Source: Haemaphysalis longicornis (taxonomy: Eukaryota > Arthropoda > Arachnida > Ixodida > Ixodidae). Taken from it: a stretch of 64,000 nucleotides of DNA. Both the position numbers and the translations under genes were made by a program. Under the pieces are notes generated by a model that was given only the letters and a program-made list of their open reading frames with translations, made no database searches and was not told where the DNA came from. Shown here in pieces: positions 22,215 to 33,250 of this stretch; positions within the stretch are counted from its first letter, which is position 1, and each line of letters opens with the position of its first letter. The stretch lies in contig CM023457.1 of assembly GCA_013339765.2 (NCBI GenBank), forward strand, positions 57,573,013 to 57,637,012. The letters are read 5' to 3'.

Positions 22215-23740
22215 ATGACTTCGATCGAGAGGAAGCTGCGGCAACAAACTGCCCTTCGGGACAAGCTTTTAGCCATCTTCACCGAGATAGAAGACGGCTT
22301 CTGAAGTGGCATCCTGACCAAGGCGATGGACGCAGTGATATCCTTGGAGAGGATCGAGGCCATGCAAAAACTGATCCAGAAGCTGGACGACGACATTTTC
22401 GGGAAACGATAGAAGAATTGGTCACGGAAGAGACATTCAATGCGACTTCGTTCAGTGACGGGGTGGTGAAGATCATGGCCGAGCTTCGCTAGAGATCTCG
22501 AGACCACCAGGCTGGTGAGTCTCTCGTTTTGTGCCTGTGACGACACCACCACATAGCGAACCCGCAACCCCTACAGCAAAGATGCCAACAATAGAACTAA
22601 CGAAGTTCGATGGAGACCGTCGAAACTGGATCAGATTTTGGAGTCCATTCGAGTCCGCTGTACATAACAACCCAGAACTGCGGGCAACGGAGAAATTTTA
22701 TTAATTGACCAGCCTTCTGACCAGCTCGGCCGCTGCATCAGTTTCTGGACTGCCCATGACGGAACCATGCTACAATGACGCGATCGAAATACTTCAGAAG
22801 CGGTTCTGTGACCAGACTCTTATTGCCTGAGACAACCTGCGGGCTCTGATTGACATACCACCTGTTTCCTTATCAACTGACGCAACGAAACTACGAAAGC
22901 TCTAAGACGACGTGCAGATTCACTGTAGGAGCTTGACTGCACTTGGTACGAGCCCAGAGACTTATTGTGCCATGCTACGTGAGATACTTCTTCGGACACT
23001 GCCTCGAGACATGGTCCTCAGATACCACCGGCATTCGAAAACGTTGTGTATTGCTTCACCGTCAACCGGAGTGGAGCGTGAGCACCAACGAACAGACCAC
23101 AAAAACAGTTCGACGATTTAATTAACTTCTTTGGTCTAGAACTTGAGTGTCTGGAAGCAGTTATACTGAGCGTACCTTCGAGAATGAAGTTCAAGGTGAA
23201 TGAAGAGCCAAGGGAACGGCGTCAAACAGCAAGGTTCAAACATCGACATTCTGCATCAGCCCTGCGTGCCACAGCTAACGAGACGCGACAGTGCCTGTTT
23301 TGTTCCGGCCTGCACGATACAGGATCTTGGTCGGATAAGAAAATCACTATGGAGCAAAAGAAGTCTCTCCTCGCAAAACACGGACGTTGTTTCCGCTGTA
23401 TAACCCATGGACACATCGCTCGACACTGTAAAAGGAAGATGGGTTGCCCATATTGAAAACGACGGCACGTTCCCTCAACGTGCAACGAAGACCCAGAAGA
23501 GCGAAAGAAAAACAAGTATTTTGTAGGCGCAAGTTGCGAACTTGCTGTTCACTCCAACCAGGCAACTGACCTAGGTGACAATTCCGAAGGAGCAGAGCGA
23601 AGAGCCGGACACTTGGTCAAGAAGCACGATCAGGCCTTTTCCCTAGGAAGCCGCGACTCAGACGAGAATTATCCAGGGAAACGAAAAGCCAGCCACTGAT
23701 GCATTCGGCGTCGTGGGAAGGACCCTCAAGGATCTCTTCT
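22215..23740 (+). pseudogene. gag of BEL/Pao element (broken)
   Basis: The reading starts at ATG 22215 (MTSIERKLRQQ). A stop follows within 30 codons, and further stops and frame changes occur. Recognisable pieces: PTIELTKFDGDRRNW at about 22580, typical of the BEL gag domain, and the cysteine-rich end at 23292-23455 (CLFCSGLHDTGSW ... GRCFRCITHGHIARHC ... CPY). The stop after CPY at about 23455 (TGA) falls where a cysteine codon is expected, since KRRHVPSTC continues in frame. The protein would form the capsid and bind RNA; it is not functional here. Confidence 0.8.
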
Positions 23741-24139
23741 ATGTGTAACTCACCCTACGAACCGGATAATTTTCCCATGCAGCCACAGCAAATAACCGAG
23801 GAAACGAGTCCACAGACCTCTACAATTAAGATATGTATCTCGAATCCGGCGGACAATAACCCATTGTGCGGCCTATAAGAACCCACTCTATAGTTACACG
23901 ATACTGTCGATTTGTCTGCACCCTTCGGAAGCAGAGACGAATCAGCGGGCTTCTGACGACTGCGCTCCTGAAGACTGATAAATTTCAGATAACAGAGATC
24001 TACGAAATCTACTGCTCTAAAAGACCACGTTTCCTCAAGACTGCATCTTCATGGAACCGCGTGCACATCCACATTTTCTATGGCGCCAATACAAGAGCCA
24101 TTCCTCTCGTACTGGACCCCGACAAGAGTGTGCGAAAAC

Positions 24140-24258
24140 GACACCACTTTGTATCGCGCCGTCGGGTATGCCAGGCCCTACGCACCGACTGCGTGGGGAC
24201 TTGTACCATGGCTGCCCGCTCAACGCTTGCACCCTTTAAATGCAGAGTGTATCCAGAT
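24140..24258 (+). pseudogene. probable tail of BEL pol (integrase C-terminus)
   Basis: A short stretch in front of the 3' LTR reads like the end of BEL integrase, with a region suggesting ...LYRAV... and QRLHPLN before a CRPPGRC-type tail in another frame. It suggests that the internal deletion joined the gag end to the last part of pol. The match is weak and from pattern memory only. Confidence 0.4.
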
Positions 24259-24530
24259 TGTAGGCCGCCGGGAAGATGTAAAATCTCTTTGAAGAAGTAG
24301 CAGCCGCATCGCCATCGACCGCCATAGGCCTGTTGCGGGCATCTATTGTCTATAGCGAACTTGGGTCAATCTCCCTTGGCTGGCATGGCCATGTCTCGTG
24401 CTTCCCGAGCGCACGCATTGCCTCGCCGTCTTCCCTTTCCCTTTGACGTTTCATTAAAGACAGACCTCGATGGTCGCTTCTCTCCTACCTTGACGCTCGA
24501 GTCTCGTCCTTGGTGGTCGACGGATCCCAT
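24259..24530 (+). repeat. 3' LTR of BEL/Pao element
   Basis: Partner of 21815-22092, ending 'ggatcccat'. It differs from the 5' LTR by several substitutions and small indels, so the insertion is not recent. Confidence 0.85.
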
Positions 24531-25637
24531 AAACTTCCCTCGGCGCCTCCCTCGAGCTCGCTTTTTTGCGCGGCCCAGGTAGGAGCGTCGGCAGTATCTT
24601 CCCTCTGAAAGTACTGCTTCAGCTCGCCCACGTGAATGGGGCCCCTGATTCGACGGGAACTCGGGTCCTTCGGCTAGTAGTTTAGCCGCGAGATCTTCTC
24701 GGCGACCACGAATGAACGGTCCGACCCACCTGGGTGTGAGGCTGGCCGCAAACTCTGTGCTAGCTTCGCTTGAAGCGAGGTTCCGTTTCAAGACAGTGTC
24801 GCCCACCTGGTACGCCACGTCTCGATGAGCTTGGTTATAGGCCACCTTCTGGTCGGCCGTGGCCTTACCGCTACTGCGGTTCGCCTCCTTGACGTCGTCT
24901 GCCATCCGCTCGCGCAAGCCGCGTCTGCTGCTTTCGCGGGGACTCCGTTTGACCGCCTGGCCAGAACCGTGTCTGTCGGCGTGTTCAGCTCCCTGCCGAA
25001 CATCAGGAATGCTGGCGTGAAGCCAGTACACCGATTAACGCTTGTCCGCAGAGCGAAGGAGATTGAGCTGAAGTGCTCGTCCCAGTCTTGATGCCGTCTG
25101 GCATATGCTCCGAGCAGTGGCTCCACGTCACGATTGCAGCACTCCGTCACGTTCTACTAGGGTTGATAGCACGATGTTGTTTGCTGCCTGGCACCCATGG
25201 CCGCACAGGCTTGAAGAAACAACCTTGATGTGAAATATGTGGCGTTCTTGGTAATCAGCCGCTCCGGGAATCCGCAGCTACAGAACACTTCGGACAGCTT
25301 TTGCAGGACCTCCTGTGCTGTCACTTTGCGCAGCGCATAGAGTTCAGCGATCCCAGTGAAGTGGCATGTCACCAGGAGCACAAACTTTTACCCTTTCTTG
25401 CTGCGAGGCAGCGGCCCATCAGATCGCACGCCAGGATCTCCCATGGCTTTGTGGTCACGATAGGTTGTAGCAAGCCCGGCGCTCTTGGCAGGCGTGGCTT
25501 GCGCGTACGTGACTACATACTTGTGCCGTCATGCCGGGCCAGGTAGCATACCGACAAAGCTTCCACCATGTCCTTGGCGCACTACCGTGACCATCTGAGC
25601 CGTGGTAGTGCTGCAAAAAAGCACACCTGAGCTGCAC
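24366..25637 (-). pseudogene. gypsy integrase (broken)
   Basis: The zinc-binding head lies at 25637-25455 (FLQHYHG, KLCRYATWPGM, HVRASHACQ: the HHCC set). Core pieces are at 25381-25157 (FVLLVTCHFTGIAELYALR, PERLITKNATYF) and 25150-24788 (FALRTSVNRCTGFTPAFLMFGRE). The second catalytic aspartate, expected in LITD, is lysine here. The C-terminal part (VGDTVLKRN, RWVGPFI at about 24820-24700) is in another frame and runs to the BEL junction. Not functional. Confidence 0.85.
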
Positions 25638-25703
25638 AGGATCACGGCCTTAAAACACTCGTCTTAGTTGTTTTTGCCGGGCACGTATTTCAGCACAGCT
25701 CCG

Positions 25704-25766
25704 TTGGCGTCAAGCACTCGCAGCTTGCGTCAAGCACTCGTTGGCGTCAAGCACTCCGTTGGCCCC
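25704..25766. repeat. short tandem repeat in gypsy linker
   Basis: GGCGTCAAGCACTC or a close variant occurs three times in direct order between the RNase H and integrase segments. It probably arose by slippage. Confidence 0.75.
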
Positions 25767-25861
25767 AGCTCACTCGCAGCAATACCAGCTGCATTAGTGC
25801 TCGCGCCAGCCGCAATACCAGCAGCTTCCCGGCTCCCGTCATTCTCCGGTGTTCGATTTGC

Positions 25862-26649
25862 CTAAAGGTTGATCGCTTCACTAAGACTAGCGATCCCCTC
25901 ACTACAAAACAAGTCCTCCTGCTGAGCCTCGAGTAGCTCTTCTTGACTGAACGCAACCTCGAGAGAAAGTCTTCCCCCCACGAGATGCACATGCGCTGAG
26001 CTTTGGAAGCACAGGGAATCCCGCGTGTCGCGCTCCTCCCGCACCAAGAGAGTTTGCTGGCCCTCAGCATCCTCCTCGGCTTCTCCGGTCGGTTGGGTGT
26101 CGGTTACTGGCGCCCGTGACAGCGCGTCGGCAACCACATTTGAGACAGCTTTGCGATAGCGTACTTCGTACTCGAGGCGTTGCAATGTCAGGGCCCATCG
26201 CCCAAGCCTCCCGCAGGGCTCGCGGAGGCGTGAAATCCATGTTATGGCCATGTGATCGTTCTAGATTGTGAATTTCGCCCCTCTACGTACATCTCAAACT
26301 TGCGAAGTGCGTCTATTATTGCCAGACACTCCTTCTCGGTGACCGATTTGTGTCGCTCTCCCGGTGTCAGGGCACGGCTCGCAAAAGCCACAGGTCGCAG
26401 TTGTTCTCCGTCCGCCTGGAGGAGAAGTACCCCTACGCCGAGAATCATCGTATCCGTCTGGATAACAAACGGCCTGTTCAGATCCGGCAGTTTAACCGAT
26501 GCAGTGTCTGCAACAGCTTCCGGCAAAAGGCGTAGGCTCCGTTCCTGCTCCCCTCCCCAACCCCAAGACGCGGAGTTCCTGAACAGCCCTGTCAAGGGTG
26601 CTTGCAGGCGCACGCAAGCGGGGATAAACTGGCGGTAGTAGCCGATCAT
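25862..26649 (-). pseudogene. gypsy RNase H and linker (broken)
   Basis: Positions 26649-26242 read GYYRQFIP, then FVIQTDTMILGVGVLLLQ and PVAFASRALTPGE with SVTEKECLAIIDALRKFEMYVEG, the standard gypsy RNase H block; the first acidic residue sits in QTD. A second frame (26251-25862) continues with ITWISRLREP, VRYRKAVSNVVADALSRAP, the end of RNase H, and an acidic linker. Part of this linker (25735-26000) is shared with the deleted gypsy at 1886-4644. Confidence 0.85.
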
Positions 26650-26789
26650 CCCTAGGAAGCGCTGGATTCCGGCGACATCCTTCGGCGTGGGAAACTCGAG
26701 TATCGCCTAAGTTTCTCGGGATAGGGGGACGCCTGTCCGCGTTCGATTCGATAGCCGAGCAGGCTCACCTGAGCGCTGCATATTTGCGC

Positions 26790-27540
26790 CTAGGAAGGAT
26801 TGATGCTTATGAAAGCCGCCTTGATTTTTCCCTGGACGTCTTTCAGGTGGCAAAGGTGCTCCTCGAAGGTGCGGGAGTAGACGTTGACGTCATCAAAATA
26901 GATGAGGGCGTGCTGCCACTTTGCTTCACCGAGGAACCGGTCGATCAAGCGTTGGAATTTGCTTGGACTCCAGAACAAACCGAAGGGCAGACGTACGAAC
27001 TCGTACAGCCCCCGATGGCAAGTGAACGCAGTCTTGCATTCATAGCGGGACGCATCTCGACCTGAAGGTACCCCTTGCTGGCGTCCAGAATAGAGAAATA
27101 CTTTGCGCCACCAAGATTCGCGACGATCTCGCCGACGCTGGGGAAGGGCTACACATCTTTCTTGGTCACCGCTTTCAGCCGCCGGTAGTCCACGCATAAA
27201 CGCCAGCTACCGTCTTTCTTTCGAAAGAGCACCACTGGAAATCCCCAAGGACTCGTCGAGGGGTGGATAATACCTGCATTCAGCAGTTCATCCAGCGCCT
27301 CATCAGTTGCCTGCCGTTCGGCGGGGCTGACGGGACGGGGGTTGCATTTCCATGGTTGAGCATCGCCGGTGTGTATGCAGTGCTGCACCAACCTGGTGCA
27401 GCCTGCTTGCTTAGTGAATATCTCGGCGAAGTCGCCTAACTACGACAAGACGCGGTCATGCTGCGCCGCTGTCAGCTCGCTAGCGTCAGCTAGGAGCGCG
27501 CGTAAGTCTTCGCCCGGGCTCGGGGTGGAGAGCATGCGGC
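26790..27540 (-). pseudogene. gypsy reverse transcriptase (broken)
   Basis: From 27540 the minus strand reads a RT lead region (GEDLRALLADASELT), then WGFPVVLFRKKDGSWRLCVD (27240-27180). A stop follows at VTKKDV. In the next frame come YEFVRLPFGLFWSPSKFQ and the catalytic YFDDV (about 26900). The usual LPFGLCNAP is altered to LPFGLFWSP. At least two frame breaks separate the pieces. The enzyme would copy element RNA inside capsids; it is not intact here. Confidence 0.87.
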
Positions 27541-27596
27541 GCAGGAGAAATCAGCCGCGCCGGCAACAACAACCGTGCTCGGAAATAGAGTTCCTC

Positions 27597-27938
27597 TATA
27601 TATAGCTCCCGCAGGAAGCTAAGAATTGCGTGACCCTTTTCCACGCGCCACCGTGATGACGTCACTACGGTTATCTATGCCGCGCAGAGTAGCCCCGACT
27701 ACGGCTGCACCACAGCCGCCGACGCAGGCGGCACCGCACCCTGCAAAGGAACAGCAGGAATCTAGCGTAGCCGCCGTAAGGCGCTGTCGACCGAAGTGCC
27801 CCCACCACGCGTCTGCCGCTGTCGGAAGCGTGGCGGCGAGGCTCCCACCCCCTTGACGGGCGGCTTACCCGCAGCAATCCGGATAACAAGATTGCGGGCG
27901 GTCGCGCAACCTTCAGTTCCCTGCGGAAGCTATATTGA
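27597..27938. repeat. small foldback element
   Basis: The arm at 27597-27630 and the reverse complement of 27905-27938 match at 24 of 34 positions without gaps, centred on TATAGCTYCCGCAGG. The 274-bp interior is GC-rich and does not fold back clearly. This could be a MITE; the outer ends are uncertain. Confidence 0.45.
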
Positions 27939-29344
27939 CCCCGAGGACATACCATGGCGCCACTTACGAGTGACGTCATTTGGAGGACGCCGGGTTATGC
28001 TGTCGTCGGCTAGAATACATTTCCTGTGCTTATGCGACCGCACGTTTTTTGTTGTAGCCACCTCGTGCACCTTCCTCGCGGTTTTGATACAAATTACAGA
28101 AGAAAATTGTCTACACACCAAATCCGGGCAAGCAATCAACGGCTCGCTTGTTCCTGACGACACCGCCGCGTCTGGGTAGTTGCTACCATTGCCACCGACA
28201 GCTCGTACGCAGCCAGCTAACGCCAACGATGATACAATTGTTGCCGAGAAGAGTACGCTCTGAATTAATTATGAAATAGTGGCGACGTGCATGTACCCGA
28301 CTGTGTGTGCAAGAAAATAGACTTTGCAACAGCGACAGCAACGTGCCTCTCAGTTGTGATCTCGCAACGCGTACTGCGCGCGCAGTGCCTGGTAAATGAA
28401 TGACTACGTGAAACCGGCGAGGGGATTGCTACGGCGCACAGGCTTAAAAGTGCTGGTACGATCTGCACTATGGCTTAAGCAGTACCTATTTCCCCTCCAC
28501 TGTTTTTTATATTTATGTCCTGATTTGATTACTATCACTAGTACTCTGTACTGCTAATATATTTACTTTTCGAGACTTGCCCGCAATGTACGAATGTTAT
28601 TAACGCGAGTTTTTAACGCCTTCAAGCGGGTTTAGACCTGGCTATGTATATTTCTAATTGAGATTACTGCAACAGGGGCTTCTGTCTGTTTGCAATGAGC
28701 CTGCGGCCTTTCTCTGTCATCAAGTTCGAGAACTCGCTACTGCTCACAGACGCCGCGGTTGCGTACGAGGCGAAACACATCGTGGGGTATTGGGGAGTTT
28801 AAGAATAGGTGAACCAAGCATTGGATATCCCCAACAAGTTAGGGGAACCCAAAGCAACATGCTTGCGCGCGGCGAGTTTTAGAAGAGGGTCTTCTACCAA
28901 CAGCTAGCTCGCCGCCGGTTTCGGATGCGCGAGGTCCGATGTTGCGAACTTTAGGCTTAGCATCGCGACAGATATTTCATCTCCGCTAACGTTGCAGTGG
29001 CGAATGACAGTCCCTAACACAATATTTCAACATACTGTCACCCCTCTTCTAGTATGTGACAGTTTGTATCGGTGGTGACTGCCATTTAGGGGGGGGGGAC
29101 AACATCTTTATTTGCCGGCTAAAAGGTCACGGTGGCTCTCACTCCCTCGCTAGGAGGCGCTAGATTATCAAGATACCTGCCACGGCCTCGGCCGATTTTA
29201 GCGCGCAGGTATCGCCACCCTTCGGGCGCTCGCCGCACCGTGCGGGAACGGGACGGAGGCGCCGGCCCGACATCCACGGCTGGTCGGCGGAAATCACGGG
29301 AGATATTTGCGCATCGCCTTGAAAATCACAGCTGATTGCACTAC
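27939..29344. other. no gene seen
   Basis: Mixed composition, with no domain or RNA gene recognised. A run of 10 G lies at about 29090-29099. Confidence 0.4.
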
Positions 29345-29357
29345 CTAGCACAATTTT
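29345..29357. repeat. target-site duplication, 3' side of LINE copy 3
   Basis: CTAGCACAATTTT is repeated exactly at 34869-34881. Confidence 0.94.
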
Positions 29358-29558
29358 TCGATGATGATGAAGGTTGGTGTTTAATGGTGCAAGGCCGACG
29401 AGGGGAAAGAGCGCCAGAGCAGTTATTTAATGAAAAGAAGTGATTACCACAAAAGGTAGGTATAAAACGTGTAAACTGGACATAGTAAGATCAATAAAGA
29501 TAATGGTGATGGCTGGTGTATATGGCCAGATTTGATTACGCATGATAGGATATGAGGT

Positions 29559-32500
29559 TTAAAAACTAACATCTGACAAATACTTAAACACGCGTTTCAC
29601 ACACACCATGGCATCGCAACCCAGAAACAACGATGGGTGTAGGGGAATATGTTGTCTGTAGAGTTCTCTGAAGTGTTTGTGTCGTGTTGTGTCAAGTGCC
29701 TTGCATTGTAAGAGATGTGGACTACGGATAGGCCCTCCCCACACCTGCTACACAGGGGTCTTGGAGATCCCGTGAGCAGGTGGGAATGTGTTTCATGCGT
29801 GTGGCCTATCCGTAATCGAACCAGGGTAACTTCGTTGTGTCTGTTGTGTGTGTCAGTGGTGTATGCTCCCAAGAATGGCTTTATAATGTGTAGTTTGTTG
29901 TCAGCCTGCTGATTCCAGTGGGCTTGCCATGTTGTGCGAAGGTGTTGTCTAATGTGTGATTTGAGGTCGGTGTACGGTAATGTTGTTGTGTCAACTGTAG
30001 TTGTAAGGGCAGCAGCGGCCGCCATTCGGTCTGCGGTCTCATTACCTGGAATTCCAGAGTGCCCTGGCACCCAGCACACGGTCACTTCAAGGTTTAACGC
30101 ATACACAGACATAATAGTACTAATGAGAGCATTGACCACATGTTTTTTAGACTTCTGTGAGGATGATGAACGCACAACACTTAAAGAATCAGTATAAATT
30201 ACGGATTTCGGAATTCGGTTTATAACAATATGTTTAACTACAAGAAGTATGCCATAGGCCTCTGCCGTAAAGATACTTGTATTTCTAGTCATAGTTCTAC
30301 AGACATTAAAGGTGCCACCATGCGCAGCACAGGAAACAGTTGTGGCAGTTTTTGAAATATCCGTGTAAAATTCACCGCAATTATTTGTGCTGCAGGGACA
30401 AGAAATGTTGCACGATCGCACTTCTAGGCACTCTGTTTTTCTCGACACTTGTGAAAGATACATCACATGATATCGGGCGAAGCTGCCATGGTACTAGAAG
30501 TTCAGTAGCGGAGGTTTTGATGGTGTCTGAAAACATGACATCAAGTTGTGACACTTCTCTTACTCTGAAAGCAAAGGGAGCAGAGATTGATGAACGATTA
30601 TTAAGAAGTTGAGATATGGGTGTATCATAAAAAACTGATGTAAAAGGATGGTGAGGCATTGATGAGATTTTAAAAGCATAAAGCATGTCTGTGTGAGCTC
30701 GCTGACGTTCTAGGCTCCATTTGTTGCACTCTACATACAAACTTTCGACTGGACTAGTCCGAAAGGCGCCACACGACAAGCGGAGCCCTAGATGAAGCAC
30801 AGGGTCAAGCATTCTGAGGGATGTTTTAGTGGCTGACCCATAGACAACGCTCCATAGTCCAATGGTGAACCTATCAAGCTGGTAAAAACACGTAAAAGAA
30901 GTTGTTTGTCAGCACCAAAAGAGATGTGCGAGAGATCCTTCAGGATATTCATTGTTTTTAAGCATTTATGTTTCCGTGTGGGATGAATGTGAGCTTTTCG
31001 TCAAAGATTATACCTAAAAACTTGTGTTCCTTTTTGACATGAATCGAGATACCATTGAGTAGAATGTTTGGATCCCGTCGGATGCCACGCCTCTTGGAAA
31101 ACAAAACACAAGTGCACTTCCCTGGATTAAATTTAAAAGCGTTGCTATCTGCCCAGCCAGCCAGCTTGTTAACACCAAGCTGGACTTGGCGCTCGCAGAT
31201 AGAGAGGTTACAAGACTTAAAGGATAATTGTACGTCGTCTACATAAATTGAGCACGAAATCGACGCTGGCAATGCCTTCCTAAGGGAATTCATTTTCACA
31301 ATAAAAAGGGTGCAACTTAAAACTCCACCTTGTGGCACTCCATTTTCCTGCACATGAACCCTAGAGAGTGCAGTTCCAACTCGCACGCGAAACGTTCTTT
31401 CGGACATGTAACTTGCAAGCGTGTTCATCATGTTACCCGACATGCCGAAGGACTTCAGGTCGCTTAGGATGCCATACCTCCAAGCAGTACGCTTTTTCCA
31501 GATCAAAGAATACTGTCATACGCTATTGTTTGTGAAGGAAAGCACCCTTTATATAGAACTCGAGCGCGACGAGTTCTGCCCTGAAGCCTGCCTGGCAGCT
31601 CTCGAGAAGACCGTTGTACTCAAGAAAGTACACGAGTCTCCTGTTTATCATCTTATCGAGGAGCTTGCACAGGCAGCTTGTCGGGGCAATGGGAGGATAA
31701 CTGGCGGGAGAGGAAGGGTCCTTCCCTTCTTTTAGGAAAGCCACCACTATGGCCTCCCTCCAACAGCATGGAATGTGCCCCGATAGCCATATTTTATTGT
31801 AGAGGTGTAAAGTTTTTTCAAGAGTGTCTGGGTGTAGCTGCTGTATCATGGTGTATGTAATCTTATCTGCGCCTGGAGCTGAAGGTTTGCACTTGCTCAG
31901 GCAGCCCTCAACTCATAGAGAGTGAATTCAGAATTGTAAGAAGAATTTGATTTGTCTTTGTCGTGTAAGGGCTTTTTTTCTGCAGATGTTTTGTGTTTCA
32001 TGAAAGTGTTTGTGTAGTGTGCTGAACTGGACACGTGTTCGAAGTGTTGCGGAAATGTGTTTGCCTGGTCTTCCAGTGTGTCCCCTGTTGTACTAATCAG
32101 GGGCAGGCTGTGTGTCTGTTGTCCTTTTAGTTTTCGTATACGTGTCCAGACTTTGTGTGTGTCTGTGTAAGAGTTTATCGATGTCAAGAAGGTGTGCCAA
32201 CTCTCGTTTTGCCTCACGGCGCACACGTCTTTCTAACGCCTTGGCCCGTTTGAACAAGAGGAGGTTTCTCGGCGTGGGGTACCGACGAAGGATACCCCAC
32301 GCCTTGTTCTGGGCCTCTCGCGCCCGCCTATAGTCCTCATTCCACCACGGCCTCCGCTGGTTGCGCGGGGCACCAGAGGCGTGGGGAATGGACTTTTCGG
32401 CGGCGTCGAGGATGTGCGCTGTGAGGAGTTGGGTAGCTTCTTCAACGTGTAGGTGTCCTATGGATGTGTGGTGTAGTTTCGATGTCTCTGTAAATGTGTT

Positions 32501-33217
32501 CCAGTTAGCTCGTGCCTCATTAAACCTATTATGGGAAGATTAACTGCTTGGGCCTTTACTTATATATGTCATTGAAGTGGGGAAGTGGTCACTGCCAAAT
32601 GGGTCAGTGCCCACACCCCACTCAAGACATGGAAAGAGAATTGCCAGACCAATAGCCAAGTCAAGATTTGAGTATGTGTTGTGTCCTATGTTATGGTATG
32701 TAGGCTGTTTCTTGTTGAAAAGGCATGCTCCAGAGGATGTTAAAAACTTCTGTATCAGGCGACCTCGGGCATCTGTGCAAGAAGAGCCCCAAAGAGAATT
32801 GTGTGCATTGAAGTCGCCTGTTAGGATGTATGGTTCGGGCAGCTGGTCTACCAGCGCCTCAAAGTCAGAGCTCAGAAGTGCATGACCAGGAGAGATGTAG
32901 ATAGAGCATACCGTCATCAACCTATTAAATATTATTGTGCGGACGGCTACAGCCTCACGGACGGTGTTCAAGGTGACAGGGTGGCATGCTAAGGATTTGC
33001 GGGCGAATATGGCCACACCGCCAGAAGAGTGTGTGCAGCCAACCCTGTCCGTTCTTTATAGCAGGAAACTATTCAAGAAATTTGTGTGCTTGGAATTCAG
33101 ATGTGTTTCCTGGACACGCATTAAACTTGGCTGATTGGCATGCAGAACCTCATGCACGTCGTCAAGATTATTCAGAAGACGTCTGCAGTTCCATTGAACT
33201 TTGTTTTCTCTTCCCAT
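29559..33217 (-). pseudogene. ORF2 of LINE copy 3: endonuclease, RT, RNase H (broken)
   Basis: ATG at 33217 opens the endonuclease. A stop interrupts at about 33070, after which 33016-32540 reads the core (ILTGDFNAHNSLWGS, LDLAIG, GSDHFP; these hold the catalytic D, N, D and H). The linker runs 32445-31897. RT: 31849-31523 (SYPPIAPTSCL) and 31506-30958 (VPQGGVLS; YVDDVQ at about 31235). Motif A is damaged: FDLEKAY is followed by a small deletion that removes the expected DTAW and shifts the frame. RNase H lies at 30466-29597 with all acidic positions kept (FYTD, AEAYG, YTDS, GHSG, NETAD), plus a C-terminal CX2CX6H finger. Stop at 29559. Confidence 0.9.
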
Positions 33218-33250
33218 TATTTAGTGTGAGAGCTACTGGAGTGTGTATGT

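Larger units (their letters stand above)
21815..24530 (+). mobile_element. BEL/Pao LTR retrotransposon lacking most of pol
   Basis: Two direct repeats of about 275 bp (21815-22092 and 24259-24530) bound an interior of 2.17 kb. The 5' LTR is followed by a PBS of BEL/Pao type. The interior carries a broken gag with the BEL zinc-knuckle region. Just before the 3' LTR lies a short stretch resembling the end of a BEL integrase (L-x-P-L near 24220). A full element would be 5-7 kb, so RT, RNase H and most of integrase are deleted. Flanking bases (gggtg and aaact) do not match as a target duplication. The right LTR abuts a gypsy pol fragment at 24531. Confidence 0.85.
24531..27540 (-). mobile_element. 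Ty3/gypsy pol fragment without LTRs or gag
   Basis: A minus-strand pol of about 3 kb runs from the RT N-terminus (27540) through RNase H to the integrase C-terminus. It is cut at 24531 by the border of the BEL 3' LTR and at 27540 by unrelated sequence, so gag, protease and both LTRs are missing. The simplest reading is that the BEL element inserted into it or was joined by rearrangement; the expected gypsy continuation was not found left of 21815. Confidence 0.85.

Noticed and set aside
28265..28882. Short frames in both strands as small host genes
   Set aside because: Under 75 codons, no domain, no promoter or splice context that I can support.
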